Notes: generated by a model not told the origin, from the letters alone. A stretch of 7,786 nucleotides of DNA from an uncultured Eubacteriales bacterium (GCA_934667575.1 CAKUME010000043.1:1-7786); one strand, 5' to 3'. Shown: positions 1-6,508, numbered from the stretch's first letter. A program made the numbers and translations.

Positions 1-214
1 CGCCATTGATGCGCAGTGTGACGGTGGCGCGATCGTTTTTGAGGGCGCTGCTCATCAGCAGCGCGCCCGTCATCAGCCGCCCCACCGCCGCCGTGGCCAC
101 GGCAGAGCTATGGTGCAGCTGCTGCATGGTCAGCACCGCTTCGGTGGAATCCACCGCCATAGCCGTAACGGTGCCGTCGGCGGTAATACAGCGAATCAGT
201 CGGTCTTTGTTCAT
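1..214 (-). CDS. hslO: Hsp33 redox-regulated molecular chaperone, N-terminal part (runs off the window)
   Basis: Only the first 71 codons are inside the window; the frame stays open to base 1, so the gene continues beyond it. The translation begins MNKDRLIRCITADGTVTAMA and continues through VDSTEAV, then TAAVGRLMTGALLMSSALK and a TVTLRING stretch. This is the usual opening of Hsp33: an RA/RC-T-x-DG-x-x-R/T-A strand, a helix after VDST, then the GR-x-(M/L)TGALLM helix. Hsp33 is a cytosolic holdase that binds unfolding proteins when oxidative stress releases zinc from a C-terminal CxC/CxxC centre. That redox centre lies outside the window, so its presence cannot be confirmed. The ATG lies 1 base after the TAA of the methyltransferase gene and has its own GGAG core 9 bases upstream, so it should be co-transcribed with, and probably translationally linked to, that gene. 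Confidence 0.9.
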   Translation of the reverse strand, partial: MNKDRLIRCITADGTVTAMAVDSTEAVLTMQQLHHSSAVATAAVGRLMTGALLMSSALKNDRATVTLRING

Positions 215-215
215 C

Positions 216-983
216 TTATGCTTCTCCGTTCTCTTGGGTGATCGGTTTTTGGGCGACATAAATCACACGCTCCGTGTTGGGGCCCGGCGCATCCAGCGTG
301 TTTTCTGCGCAGCGCGCAAGCAGGGTGAGGCCGGCGGCCTGCAAGGCCGCGCAGAGCTCTTCGTCTGCATATGCACGCTCGCAAAAATGCTCCGAGCTGC
401 GCGCATAAGCTGCACCGCGCCGCTCAAAAAAATCCAACTGCATTTCCACGGTCACGCCATCGGCACGCAGTGCGTTTTGCCACACGCAGAACACCTCGTC
501 CGTTTCATAAACAAACGTTCGGTTTGCGAGCACGACACGGTGCTTATATAATGTATTCACGTCAAAAATAAACAGCCCGCCGGGGTTCAAAAACAACGAC
601 ACCCGCCGCATGGTCTCTTGCACATCGGTCGGACGCGTCATGTGGTTGATGCTGTCGAGCGTGCAGAACACGGCATCCACCGTGCCGTAAAGATCCAGCT
701 GCTGCATTTTTTGACACAGAAAAAGGATCTGCCGGCCGGCCTGCGCGGCTTTCTGCTGCGCCTCGGCGAGCATGGCGGACGATGCATCCACGCCGATCGG
801 ATCGAATCCGCGGCGCGCCAGCTCCAGCGTGAGGCTGCCGGTGCCGCAGGCCAGATCGACCACCAGCTGCGGTTTGCAGCCATAGCGCGCAAGCAGCGTG
901 CAAAGCGCGTCGCAGCGTGCGGCATAGGCCACGTTCTGCGTGAGCGCATCATAGTAGCGCGAAAACACCGAGTAGGCCATCAT
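216..983 (-). CDS. Class I SAM-dependent methyltransferase (YqeM-like), substrate unknown
   Basis: A 255-residue protein with the Rossmann-type SAM methyltransferase pattern. Motif I is VVDLACGTGSL at residues 41-51 (SAM-binding glycines). The post-I acidic strand end GVDAS is at 64-68. A motif II-like segment AVFCTLDSINHM is at 104-115, and LNPGGLFIFDV, the typical post-catalytic strand, is at 132-142. The N-terminal YSVFSRYYDALT opening resembles the B. subtilis YqeM type of small-molecule or unassigned methyltransferases. No signal peptide or membrane segment is visible, so it is cytosolic. The first ATG (983) overlaps the TGA of the upstream yerC-like gene as ATGA, and a second ATG follows directly (980), so either could be the true start. 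A GAGGAG lies 11 bases before the first. The tight packing with the yerC-like gene and hslO indicates one transcript. The substrate cannot be read from the sequence. Confidence 0.85.
   Translation of the reverse strand: MMAYSVFSRYYDALTQNVAYAARCDALCTLLARYGCKPQLVVDLACGTGSLTLELARRGFDPIGVDASSAMLAEAQQKAAQAGRQILFLCQKMQQLDLYGTVDAVFCTLDSINHMTRPTDVQETMRRVSLFLNPGGLFIFDVNTLYKHRVVLANRTFVYETDEVFCVWQNALRADGVTVEMQLDFFERRGAAYARSSEHFCERAYADEELCAALQAAGLTLLARCAENTLDAPGPNTERVIYVAQKPITQENGEA
221..227 (-). promoter_or_regulatory. Ribosome binding site of hslO inside the methyltransferase 3' end
   Basis: On the minus strand GGAGAAG precedes the hslO ATG (214-212), with the GGAG core 9 bases from the start. It is embedded in the last codons of the upstream methyltransferase gene, supporting the ATG at 214 as the start. 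Confidence 0.6.
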
Positions 984-1243
984 TCCTTTGTATTCTCCTC
1001 AATGCGTTTGAGCGCGAGTTCGTAACCGTCGCAGCCATAGATCAGCGCGCGGTTCACCCGGATTTCGCTGTATACCTTTTTTTCGCGCAGCATTTTGGCC
1101 ACGACCAGCCGCTGCGACATGGCCTTCAGTTCCGGCACCGTGCACAGGTCTTCAAAAAAGTTCTCGCAATCCTCTTTTGTTTTCAGCTGAAGCACGGCGT
1201 CATACAAAAACTCCACGCCGGCTGTTTTCAGTTTTGGATTCAT
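980..1243 (-). CDS. YerC/YecD-family TrpR-related protein with an apparently truncated helix-turn-helix
   Basis: An 87-residue protein that I recognise as the TrpR-like YerC/YecD family. Residues 12-61 carry the family core: FLYDAVLQLKTKEDC, FFEDLCTVPELKAMSQRL and VAKMLREKKVYSEI. Residues 62-78 match the family C-terminal part, RVNRALIYGCDGYELAL. Between I61 and R62, family members known to me have about 12 further residues containing a GASTATIS-type motif, the turn and first part of the DNA-recognition helix. Here ATC for I61 (1063-1061) is followed directly by CGG for R62 (1060-1058), in frame. The reading frame is otherwise intact, and the gene has a perfect AGGAGG and its own promoter, so it looks expressed. 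The family is annotated as putative transcription regulators; whether this copy can still bind DNA is doubtful. The comparison is from memory of the family, not from an alignment. Confidence 0.85.
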   Translation of the reverse strand: MNPKLKTAGVEFLYDAVLQLKTKEDCENFFEDLCTVPELKAMSQRLVVAKMLREKKVYSEIRVNRALIYGCDGYELALKRIEENTKE

Positions 1244-1250
1244 GATTCAC

Positions 1251-1256
1251 CCTCCT
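1251..1256 (-). promoter_or_regulatory. Strong ribosome binding site of the yerC-like gene
   Basis: AGGAGG on the minus strand with a 7-base spacer to the ATG at 1243-1241. It fixes the start of the small protein and suggests efficient translation. Confidence 0.8.
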
Positions 1257-1285
1257 AAGGCACAGCAATGCTTTATATCATTAAA

Positions 1286-1314
1286 ATTTTAGCACAATAC
1301 CATGCAAAAGTAAA
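1286..1314 (-). promoter_or_regulatory. Probable sigma-A promoter for the yerC-methyltransferase-hslO operon
   Basis: Minus strand: -35 TTTACT (1314-1309), a 17-base spacer, then -10 TAAAAT (1291-1286) preceded by TGC, i.e. an extended -10. The expected transcription start is near 1279, giving a leader of about 36 bases. It lies in an A+T-rich pocket between two G+C-rich genes. A second possible -10, TATAAA, lies at 1278-1273 with a poorer -35 (TATTGT). No operator-like inverted repeat is visible around it. Confidence 0.65.
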
Positions 1315-1329
1315 GGGGGATTTGCAGAT

Positions 1330-1929
1330 TTATATTTTTTCGTCCGCCATGCAGGCGTCGTACAGGAGCTGCTTGAGCTCCGCCGCTCCCTCACCCGTTT
1401 CGGCCGAAAACGGAATCATGTGCGCGATGTGCCGTTCGGCGCACAGCTGCGCATAGAATTGGGTTTGTGCGCGGCGCTGCGTTTGGTTCAGCTTGTCCGC
1501 CTTGGTAAGTACCAGCATAAACGGGCGGCCGGTTTGCGCAAGAAAATCGAGCATATCGATGTCCTCGCGCGACGGCGCGTGGCGCATATCCACCAGCTGC
1601 ACCACCAGCCGAATATTGCGGCCGGACTGAAAATAGCCTTCCATCAGTTCTGCCCAGCGCAGGCGCTCGCTCTGGGCCACTTTGGCATAGCCGTAACCGG
1701 GCAGATCGGCCAGCCGCACGGCGCCCGCGCGATAAAAATTCACGGTGGCCGTTTTGCCGGGCGTTGCGCTGGTGCGCGCCAATGCTTTGCGATTCAGCAG
1801 CCGGTTAATCAGCGAGGATTTGCCCACGTTGGATCGGCCGGAAAATGCGATTTCGGGGCAATCGGACGGCAGCAGTTGGTTTGCCCGCCCCGCCGCCGCT
1901 TCAAAATAGGCCGTTTCAGTTTTGAGCAT
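1330..1929 (-). CDS. engB: Ribosome biogenesis GTP-binding protein EngB (YsxC/YihA)
   Basis: A 199-residue TRAFAC-class GTPase of the usual family length. The G motifs are in order: G1 GRSNVGKS at 31-38, G2 region RTSATPGKT at 52-60, G3 DLPGYGYAKV at 75-84, G4 TKAD at 142-145 and G5 SAETGEG at 175-181. The DLPGYGYA form of G3 and the TPGKT switch are specific for EngB. It helps late assembly of the 50S ribosomal subunit and is essential in B. subtilis and E. coli. It starts at an ATG with AAGGAGG seven bases upstream (1937-1943). It follows lon after 71 bases, the same neighbour as in other Firmicutes, so it is probably transcribed by read-through from lon or further upstream. No promoter of its own is evident, and a hairpin in the gap may reduce its level. 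Confidence 0.96.
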   Translation of the reverse strand: MLKTETAYFEAAAGRANQLLPSDCPEIAFSGRSNVGKSSLINRLLNRKALARTSATPGKTATVNFYRAGAVRLADLPGYGYAKVAQSERLRWAELMEGYFQSGRNIRLVVQLVDMRHAPSREDIDMLDFLAQTGRPFMLVLTKADKLNQTQRRAQTQFYAQLCAERHIAHMIPFSAETGEGAAELKQLLYDACMADEKI

Positions 1930-1936
1930 GGATTTT

Positions 1937-1943
1937 CCTCCTT
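1937..1943 (-). promoter_or_regulatory. Ribosome binding site of engB
   Basis: Minus-strand AAGGAGG, 7 bases before the ATG at 1929-1927. It is a near-perfect Shine-Dalgarno sequence and fixes the engB start. Confidence 0.75.
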
Positions 1944-1962
1944 ATTGCGGATACAGACAACA

Positions 1963-1991
1963 ACAGACGCACCGGAACGCGATGCGTCTGT
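1963..1991 (-). terminator. Hairpin between lon and engB, weak terminator or attenuator
   Basis: ACAGACGCA (1991-1983) and TGCGTCTGT (1971-1963) form a perfect 9-bp stem with an 11-base loop; a further G-T and C-G pair can shorten the loop to 7. The stem begins only 9 bases after the lon stop codon. The 3' tail TGTTGTCTGT is T-rich but interrupted, so termination would be partial. It may equally be a stability element that sets the lon to engB ratio. Confidence 0.5.
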
Positions 1992-2000
1992 GGAAATGGT

Positions 2001-4355
2001 TTACACGTTGAGCGTTGGAATCGGCTGGACCAGCGCATTTTGCAGCACGGTGGTGATCGTTTCGGCCGGAACGAACCGGACGTTTTGCTTCACCACGTCG
2101 TCCACCTCTGCAACGCTGGGCACGTTGCCCTGCGGAATGATGACGGTGCGCATATGGTGATTATACGCCGCCATGGATTTTTCGCGCAGGCCGCCGATGG
2201 GCAGCACCCGCCCGCGCAGCGTGATTTCGCCGGTCATGGCCACATCGCCGCGAATGGGGTTGTTGGTGAGCGCCGAAACCAGCGCCGTGGTCATGGTCAC
2301 GCCCGCCGAGGGACCGTCCTTGGGCACGGCGCCCTCCGGCACATGGATGTGGATATCCTGCTTTTTATAAAAATCGCTGTCGATGCCCAGCTCCGCCGCA
2401 TGGGTGCGCACGCAGCTGATCGCAATGTGTGCGGATTCTTTCATCACATCGCCGAGTGAACCGGTCAGCTCGAGCTTGCCGGTGCCATCCATTAGCGCGA
2501 TCTCCACCTGGAGCATTTCGCCGCCGACGGCGGTCCACGCCAGACCGTTGCATACACCCACCTGATCTTTGAGCAGCAGGTCGTCGTCCAAAAACGGGGC
2601 GGGCCCGAGCATCGGTTCCAGATCGGCTCGGTCGATGTGAACGGTTTTCACTTCTTCCGATACGATCTTGCGCGCAGCCTTGCGCAGCAGCGACGCCAGC
2701 TCGCGCTCGAGGCTGCGCACGCCCGCTTCACGCGTATAGCCCTCGATCAAGCCAAGAATGGCTTCATCGGAGAGCTTGACACGGCGTTTATCCAATCCGT
2801 TCTTTTTGAGCTGATTCGGATAGAGATGATCCTTGGCAATGTGCAGCTTTTCCTCTTTGGTGTAGCCCGGAATGCGAATGATCTCCATGCGGTCGAGCAG
2901 CGGGCCGGGAATGGACGCTTCGTCGTTCGCCGTGGTGATAAACAGCGTGCGGCTGAGGTCGAACGGGAGATCAATATAATGATCGTAGAACGTCACGTTC
3001 TGCTCCGGATCGAGCACCTCGAGCAGCGCCGATGCCGGATCGCCGCGAAAATCGCCGCCGAGCTTGTCGATTTCATCGAGCAGCATCAGCGGGTTGGCCG
3101 ATCCGGCCTGCTGAATGGCCGCCATAATGCGACCGGGCATTGCGCCGATATACGTTTTGCGGTGGCCGCGAATTTCGGCCTCGTCGCGCACACCGCCAAG
3201 CGACACGCGGACGTATTTACGGTTCATGGCGCGTGCCACCGACCGGGCGATGGACGTTTTGCCCACACCGGGCGGGCCGATCAGGCAAAGGATTTGGCCG
3301 CGTGTGTCCGGCTGAAGCTGACGCACCGCCAACAGCTCCAAAATGCGTTCCTTGACCTTTTTGAGGCCGTAGTGGTCGCGGTCGAGTGTTTTTTGTGCCG
3401 CAGCGAGATCGATCCGGTCGGTCGTGTATTTATTCCACGGCAGGGCGAGACAGGTATCCAAATACCCGCGCACCACGGTGGCTTCGTGGGAACCGTAGGG
3501 CATTTTGGCGAGCTTATCGCATTCCTTGCGCAGCTTGTCCGCGCATTCGTCGTCGAGCGGAAGCGCGTCGATCTTTGCGCGGTATTCGTCGGCTTCTTCC
3601 AGCGGTGAATCGTTGTCGCCGAGCTCGTCGGCAATGGCTTTCATCTGCTCGCGCAGGTAGTAATCCTTCTGGTTTTTATCGACCTGCTTTTTCACCTTGT
3701 CCTGAATCCGGTTTTCGATTTTCATCAATTCGATTTCGTGATTCATGAACGCGATGAGCATCTCGAGCCGCTTTTCGGCGCGATCCTCTTCCAGAATGCG
3801 CTGCGCTTCCTCCACGGGCAGCGGCAGATTGGCGCCCAGATAATCCGACAGCCGCACCGCGCTGCCGCTGCGCTCGGCATCGTGATAAAGATTATCCGGC
3901 AAAGTGCCCGCTTCGGTGTTGAAATCGAGAAACGTCTGGTTAGCGAGGCGAAGCAGCGCGGTGCGGCGCAGCGTGGCCTTGCCCTCGTCGCAGGGCGCGC
4001 CTTCGGCGTTGACGGCAAAGCAGGGCATTTCCTGCACCGGCTCGGTGACGCGTGCACGCGACAGGCACTGCACCACCACGCGGGTGGTGTCGCGGCTGAC
4101 GCGCACCATCTGCATCACGCGCGCGACCACGCCGACCGAATAAAAGTCGCCGTGCTCAAAGGTGGGATGATCCGCCTCGGGATCGCGCTGCGCCAGCAGA
4201 AAAACCGGCGTTTCCTTTTCGAGCGCCATGTTGACCGCCACGATGGTTTTGCGCCGCCCGGCATCAAAATTCATCACGTTGCCCGGAAATGCGACCAGCC
4301 CGCGCAGCGGGATCATCAGCATATTTTTCAGTTCTTCTTTTGGTTGCATACTCAT
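2001..4355 (-). CDS. lon: ATP-dependent protease Lon (LonA type)
   Basis: A 784-residue cytosolic AAA+ serine protease of standard LonA length. The N-terminal substrate-binding domain opens with LMIPLRGLVAFPG at 13-25 and runs to about 200. A charged helical linker follows (about 200-300, with REQMKAIADELGD at 235-247). The ATPase domain has Walker A GPPGVGKT at 360-367, Walker B LMLLDEID at 423-430, RGDPASALLEVLDPEQN at 437-453 and sensor-1 TTAN at 474-477. The protease domain has PKDGPSAG at 678-685 with catalytic S683, and GGLREK at 721-726 with the dyad lysine K726. No transmembrane insert is present, so this is not LonB. I start at ATG 4355 (MSMQPKEELK) because GGAAGGA lies 10 bases upstream. 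An in-frame GTG 60 bases earlier sits inside an inverted repeat without a ribosome binding site. Lon degrades misfolded and regulatory proteins and belongs functionally with the adjacent ClpXP. Confidence 0.97.
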   Translation of the reverse strand: MSMQPKEELKNMLMIPLRGLVAFPGNVMNFDAGRRKTIVAVNMALEKETPVFLLAQRDPEADHPTFEHGDFYSVGVVARVMQMVRVSRDTTRVVVQCLSRARVTEPVQEMPCFAVNAEGAPCDEGKATLRRTALLRLANQTFLDFNTEAGTLPDNLYHDAERSGSAVRLSDYLGANLPLPVEEAQRILEEDRAEKRLEMLIAFMNHEIELMKIENRIQDKVKKQVDKNQKDYYLREQMKAIADELGDNDSPLEEADEYRAKIDALPLDDECADKLRKECDKLAKMPYGSHEATVVRGYLDTCLALPWNKYTTDRIDLAAAQKTLDRDHYGLKKVKERILELLAVRQLQPDTRGQILCLIGPPGVGKTSIARSVARAMNRKYVRVSLGGVRDEAEIRGHRKTYIGAMPGRIMAAIQQAGSANPLMLLDEIDKLGGDFRGDPASALLEVLDPEQNVTFYDHYIDLPFDLSRTLFITTANDEASIPGPLLDRMEIIRIPGYTKEEKLHIAKDHLYPNQLKKNGLDKRRVKLSDEAILGLIEGYTREAGVRSLERELASLLRKAARKIVSEEVKTVHIDRADLEPMLGPAPFLDDDLLLKDQVGVCNGLAWTAVGGEMLQVEIALMDGTGKLELTGSLGDVMKESAHIAISCVRTHAAELGIDSDFYKKQDIHIHVPEGAVPKDGPSAGVTMTTALVSALTNNPIRGDVAMTGEITLRGRVLPIGGLREKSMAAYNHHMRTVIIPQGNVPSVAEVDDVVKQNVRFVPAETITTVLQNALVQPIPTLNV

Positions 4356-4365
4356 AAGTTGGAAA

Positions 4366-4372
4366 TCCTTCC
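4366..4372 (-). promoter_or_regulatory. Ribosome binding site that decides the lon start
   Basis: GGAAGGA on the minus strand, 10 bases before the ATG at 4355-4353 and 16 before a second ATG at 4349-4347. It supports the first ATG, which gives MSMQ, over the in-frame upstream GTG at 4415. Confidence 0.6.
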
Positions 4373-4384
4373 GTATATACTCAT

Positions 4385-4430
4385 AATGCGAGCAGCCCGT
4401 GCCGCAATGCCGCACAGCGCTGCCCGCATT
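4385..4430 (-). repeat. Long imperfect inverted repeat in the clpX-lon gap
   Basis: AATGCGGGCAGC (4430-4419) pairs with GCTGCTCGCATT (4396-4385): 12 base pairs, one of them G-U in RNA. The 22-base loop contains a further GTGC/GCAC pairing (4415-4412 with 4402-4399) and a direct repeat of TGCCGCA (plus strand, 4400-4406 and 4408-4414). The repeat ends about 30 bases before the lon ATG. No T-run follows it on the minus strand, so it is not a standard terminator. It could be an mRNA processing or stability element, or an operator. Confidence 0.6.
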
Positions 4431-4456
4431 TCTGATTTATGGAACGAAGCCCCGGG

Positions 4457-5782
4457 TTAGTTGGCCGGGATTCGGCGCGGCGCGCGCTTTTTTTCGGCCG
4501 GCTTGGATTCCGGCTGAGGGAACTGCCCTTCCGGCACATGCGTTTCAATGGCTTCCGCCTCGCCGCGCACGCACTCGGGTGTGACGGTGATCTTTTGCAC
4601 GGTGGGATCGGACGGCACCGCATACATCAGCGGCGTGAGCGTTTCTTCCATGATGGAGCGCAAGCCGCGTGCGCCGGTGCGGCGCTCCAGCGCCTTTTGC
4701 GCAACGGTGCGCAGCGCCTCGGGGGTGAAGTCGAGCTGCACATGATCCATCTCGAACAGCTTGGTGTACTGCTTGAGGATCGCGTTTTTGGGCTCGGTGA
4801 GAATGCGCACCAGCGCATCTTCGTCCAACCCGCGCAGCGCGGTGATGACCGGCAAACGTCCGACCAGCTCCGGAATCAGCCCAAACTTGACGAGGTCATG
4901 CGGGGTGACCTGCTTCATCCAGGCAATGGAATCCAGTTCCCGGCGTCTATGCACCTCGGCGCCAAAGCCCAGCGCGGAATGATTCGTGCGCTTTTCGATC
5001 ACCTTATCCAGCCCGTCGAACGCACCGCCGCAGATGAAGAGGATGTTCGTTGTGTCGATTTGAATAAACTCCTGCTGCGGATGCTTGCGCCCGCCGGTGG
5101 GCGGCACATTGGACACGGTGCCCTCGAGAATTTTGAGCAGCGCCTGCTGCACGCCCTCGCCGCTCACATCGCGGGTGATGGACACGTTTTCCGACTTGCG
5201 CGAAATTTTATCGATTTCGTCCACATAGATAATGCCGTGTTCGGCACGCTCCACGTTGAAATCCGCCGCCTGAATCAGGCGCAGCAGGATATTTTCGACA
5301 TCCTCGCCCACATAGCCGGCCTCGGTGAGCGTGGTCGCGTCCGCCACCGCGAACGGAACGTCCAGAATTTTAGCAAGGGTTTGTGCCAGATAGGTTTTGC
5401 CGGTGCCGGTGGGGCCAAGCAGCAGCACGTTGCTCTTTTGGAGCTCCACGCCGCCGTCGCCGATGGCATTGATGCGCTTATAGTGGTTATACACCGCCAC
5501 GGAAAGCGCGATTTTCGCCTCGTCCTGCCCGATGACATATTCGTCGAGCCGCGCTTTGATCTCTTGCGGCTTGAGCAGCGGCACCTTTTCCGCGTTCGCT
5601 TTTTTTGCGTTCACGGTCGGCTTCACGCCGTATTCATTTTCCATGATCTCTTCACACAGCGCCACACACTCGTCGCAAATGTGCACGCCCGGCCCGGCGA
5701 TCATAATCCGAACCTGATCCTGCCGTTTCCCGCAAAAGGAACAGCATACGGTGTGGTCTTTGTTTTCATCGTTATGGGGCAT
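4457..5782 (-). CDS. clpX: ATP-dependent Clp protease ATP-binding subunit ClpX
   Basis: A 441-residue AAA+ unfoldase. The N-terminal zinc-binding domain has C14-x2-C17 and C36-x2-C39. The ATPase core follows: EYVIGQDEAK at 81-90, Walker A GPTGTGKT at 123-130, pore loop GYVGE at 156-160, Walker B IIYVDEID at 184-191, pore-2 GRKH at 231-234 and the arginine-bearing VGRLP at 307-311. Sensor-2 GARGLRS is at 370-376. The loop that docks on ClpP reads LGF (271-273), a variant of the IGF tripeptide. ClpX unfolds substrates and feeds them into ClpP, encoded just upstream. The protein is slightly longer than E. coli or B. subtilis ClpX because of a proline- and lysine/arginine-rich tail after about residue 415. 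The ATG has only AAAGGA 12 bases upstream, a long spacing, but no better start is visible. Confidence 0.97.
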   Translation of the reverse strand: MPHNDENKDHTVCCSFCGKRQDQVRIMIAGPGVHICDECVALCEEIMENEYGVKPTVNAKKANAEKVPLLKPQEIKARLDEYVIGQDEAKIALSVAVYNHYKRINAIGDGGVELQKSNVLLLGPTGTGKTYLAQTLAKILDVPFAVADATTLTEAGYVGEDVENILLRLIQAADFNVERAEHGIIYVDEIDKISRKSENVSITRDVSGEGVQQALLKILEGTVSNVPPTGGRKHPQQEFIQIDTTNILFICGGAFDGLDKVIEKRTNHSALGFGAEVHRRRELDSIAWMKQVTPHDLVKFGLIPELVGRLPVITALRGLDEDALVRILTEPKNAILKQYTKLFEMDHVQLDFTPEALRTVAQKALERRTGARGLRSIMEETLTPLMYAVPSDPTVQKITVTPECVRGEAEAIETHVPEGQFPQPESKPAEKKRAPRRIPAN

Positions 5783-5843
5783 GAGGAAAATCCGTCCTTT
5801 CCGGCGCCGACCCGCCCGGCCGGCCTTGAGTGTGCAGAAAAAA

Positions 5844-6425
5844 TCAGCGCTTTGCGATCACCTGATCCACGAGGCCGTATTCGGCGGCCTCGTGGGCAGT
5901 CATGAAATTGTCGCGCTCGGTATCCAGCTCAATGGTTTTGAGATCCTTACCGGTGTTTTCGGAAAGAATGCGGTTCAAGCGCTCGCGGATGCGCAGGATA
6001 TGCTCCGCCTGAATTTTGATATCGCTGGCCTGCCCCTGCGCGCCGCCCAGCGGCTGATGGATCATGATTTCGCTGTTGGGCAGTGCAAAGCGCTTGCCCT
6101 TGGCGCCGCTCGAAAGCAGAAACGCGCCCATGCTCGCCGCCATGCCGATGCAGATGGTTGACACATCGCACTTGATATACTGCATGGTGTCGTAGATCGC
6201 CATACCGGCGGTCACGGAACCGCCCGGGCTGTTGATATACAGGCTGATATCCTTGGTGGGATCCTGCCCTTCGAGATACAGCAGCTGTGCCACCACCAGG
6301 CTTGCGCTGGCGTCGTTCACTTCTTCGCACAGCATGATAATACGGTCATTGAGCAGCCGCGAAAAAATATCGTAGGAGCGCTCGCCGCGATTGGTCTGCT
6401 CCACGACCATAGGAACCAAACTCAT
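5844..6425 (-). CDS. clpP: ATP-dependent Clp protease proteolytic subunit ClpP
   Basis: A 193-residue serine peptidase of family S14, the usual length. The catalytic triad lies at the canonical positions: S98 in GMAASMG (94-100), H123 in MIHQPLGG (121-128) and D172 in ERDNFM (170-175). The oxyanion-hole strand SPGGSVTAGMAIYDTM spans 66-81. The N-terminal LVPMVVEQT loop, which gates the axial pore and contacts ClpX, is intact. Fourteen subunits form the chamber that degrades proteins delivered by ClpX. I start at ATG 6425 because GGGAGG ends 9 bases upstream. An in-frame TTG at 6434 abuts that ribosome binding site and would be unusable. It lies 61 bases upstream of clpX, with no promoter seen between, so the two are very likely co-transcribed. 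Confidence 0.97.
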   Translation of the reverse strand: MSLVPMVVEQTNRGERSYDIFSRLLNDRIIMLCEEVNDASASLVVAQLLYLEGQDPTKDISLYINSPGGSVTAGMAIYDTMQYIKCDVSTICIGMAASMGAFLLSSGAKGKRFALPNSEIMIHQPLGGAQGQASDIKIQAEHILRIRERLNRILSENTGKDLKTIELDTERDNFMTAHEAAEYGLVDQVIAKR

Positions 6426-6434
6426 TCCGATCAA

Positions 6435-6440
6435 CCTCCC
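6435..6440 (-). promoter_or_regulatory. Ribosome binding site that decides the clpP start
   Basis: GGGAGG on the minus strand with a 9-base spacer to the ATG at 6425-6423. It rules out the in-frame TTG at 6434, which directly touches it. Confidence 0.75.
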
Positions 6441-6463
6441 TGATTCAATCGTTCGTTATTCCG

Positions 6464-6508
6464 AAAAATCGCCCGCAGGCGCGCCCGGAATCGGATGCGC
6501 CCGCCGGC
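6464..6508 (-). terminator. GC-rich hairpin with T-run between tig and clpP
   Basis: On the minus strand GCC-G-GCGGGCGC (6508-6497) pairs with GCGCCTGC-G-GGC (6482-6471): 11 pairs including one G-U, with a single G/G mismatch and a 14-base loop. Five T residues (6468-6464) start two bases after the stem. On the opposite strand six T (6515-6520) follow the same stem, giving a bidirectional-terminator look. No clear promoter fits between it and clpP (39 bases), so it may be leaky or an attenuator. Confidence 0.45.

Noticed and set aside
4380..4410. Promoter for lon (TTGCGG, 16 bases, TATGAG)
   Set aside because: Matches to both hexamers are poor and the elements overlap the inverted repeat; not distinguishable from chance.
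4356..4415. N-terminal extension of Lon from the in-frame GTG at 4415
   Set aside because: No ribosome binding site precedes it, it lies inside the inverted repeat, and the 20 extra residues do not resemble Lon; the ATG at 4355 has GGAAGGA at proper spacing.
5783..5843. GGCCGGCC and GGCGCC palindromes in the clpP-clpX gap
   Set aside because: Short self-complementary GC stretches are expected in this composition; no stable hairpin with a loop and tail could be drawn.
5835..5870. Terminator at the clpP end (T6 run after the stop codon)
   Set aside because: The only upstream pairing is a short ATCAG/CTGAT stem with a bulge inside the coding sequence; too weak, and clpP-clpX co-transcription is expected.
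4439..5905. Very long plus-strand open frame (488 codons) antisense to clpX, and similar ones opposite lon (2637-3608), engB (1420-2160) and the lon N-terminus (3738-4460)
   Set aside because: Their translations are rich in R, A, H and G with no recognisable motif, they lie exactly opposite well-supported genes, and G+C-rich coding DNA commonly leaves such frames open.
6426..6434. TTG start for ClpP at 6434
   Set aside because: It directly abuts the GGGAGG sequence, leaving no spacer; the ATG at 6425 fits and gives the canonical S98/H123/D172 numbering.
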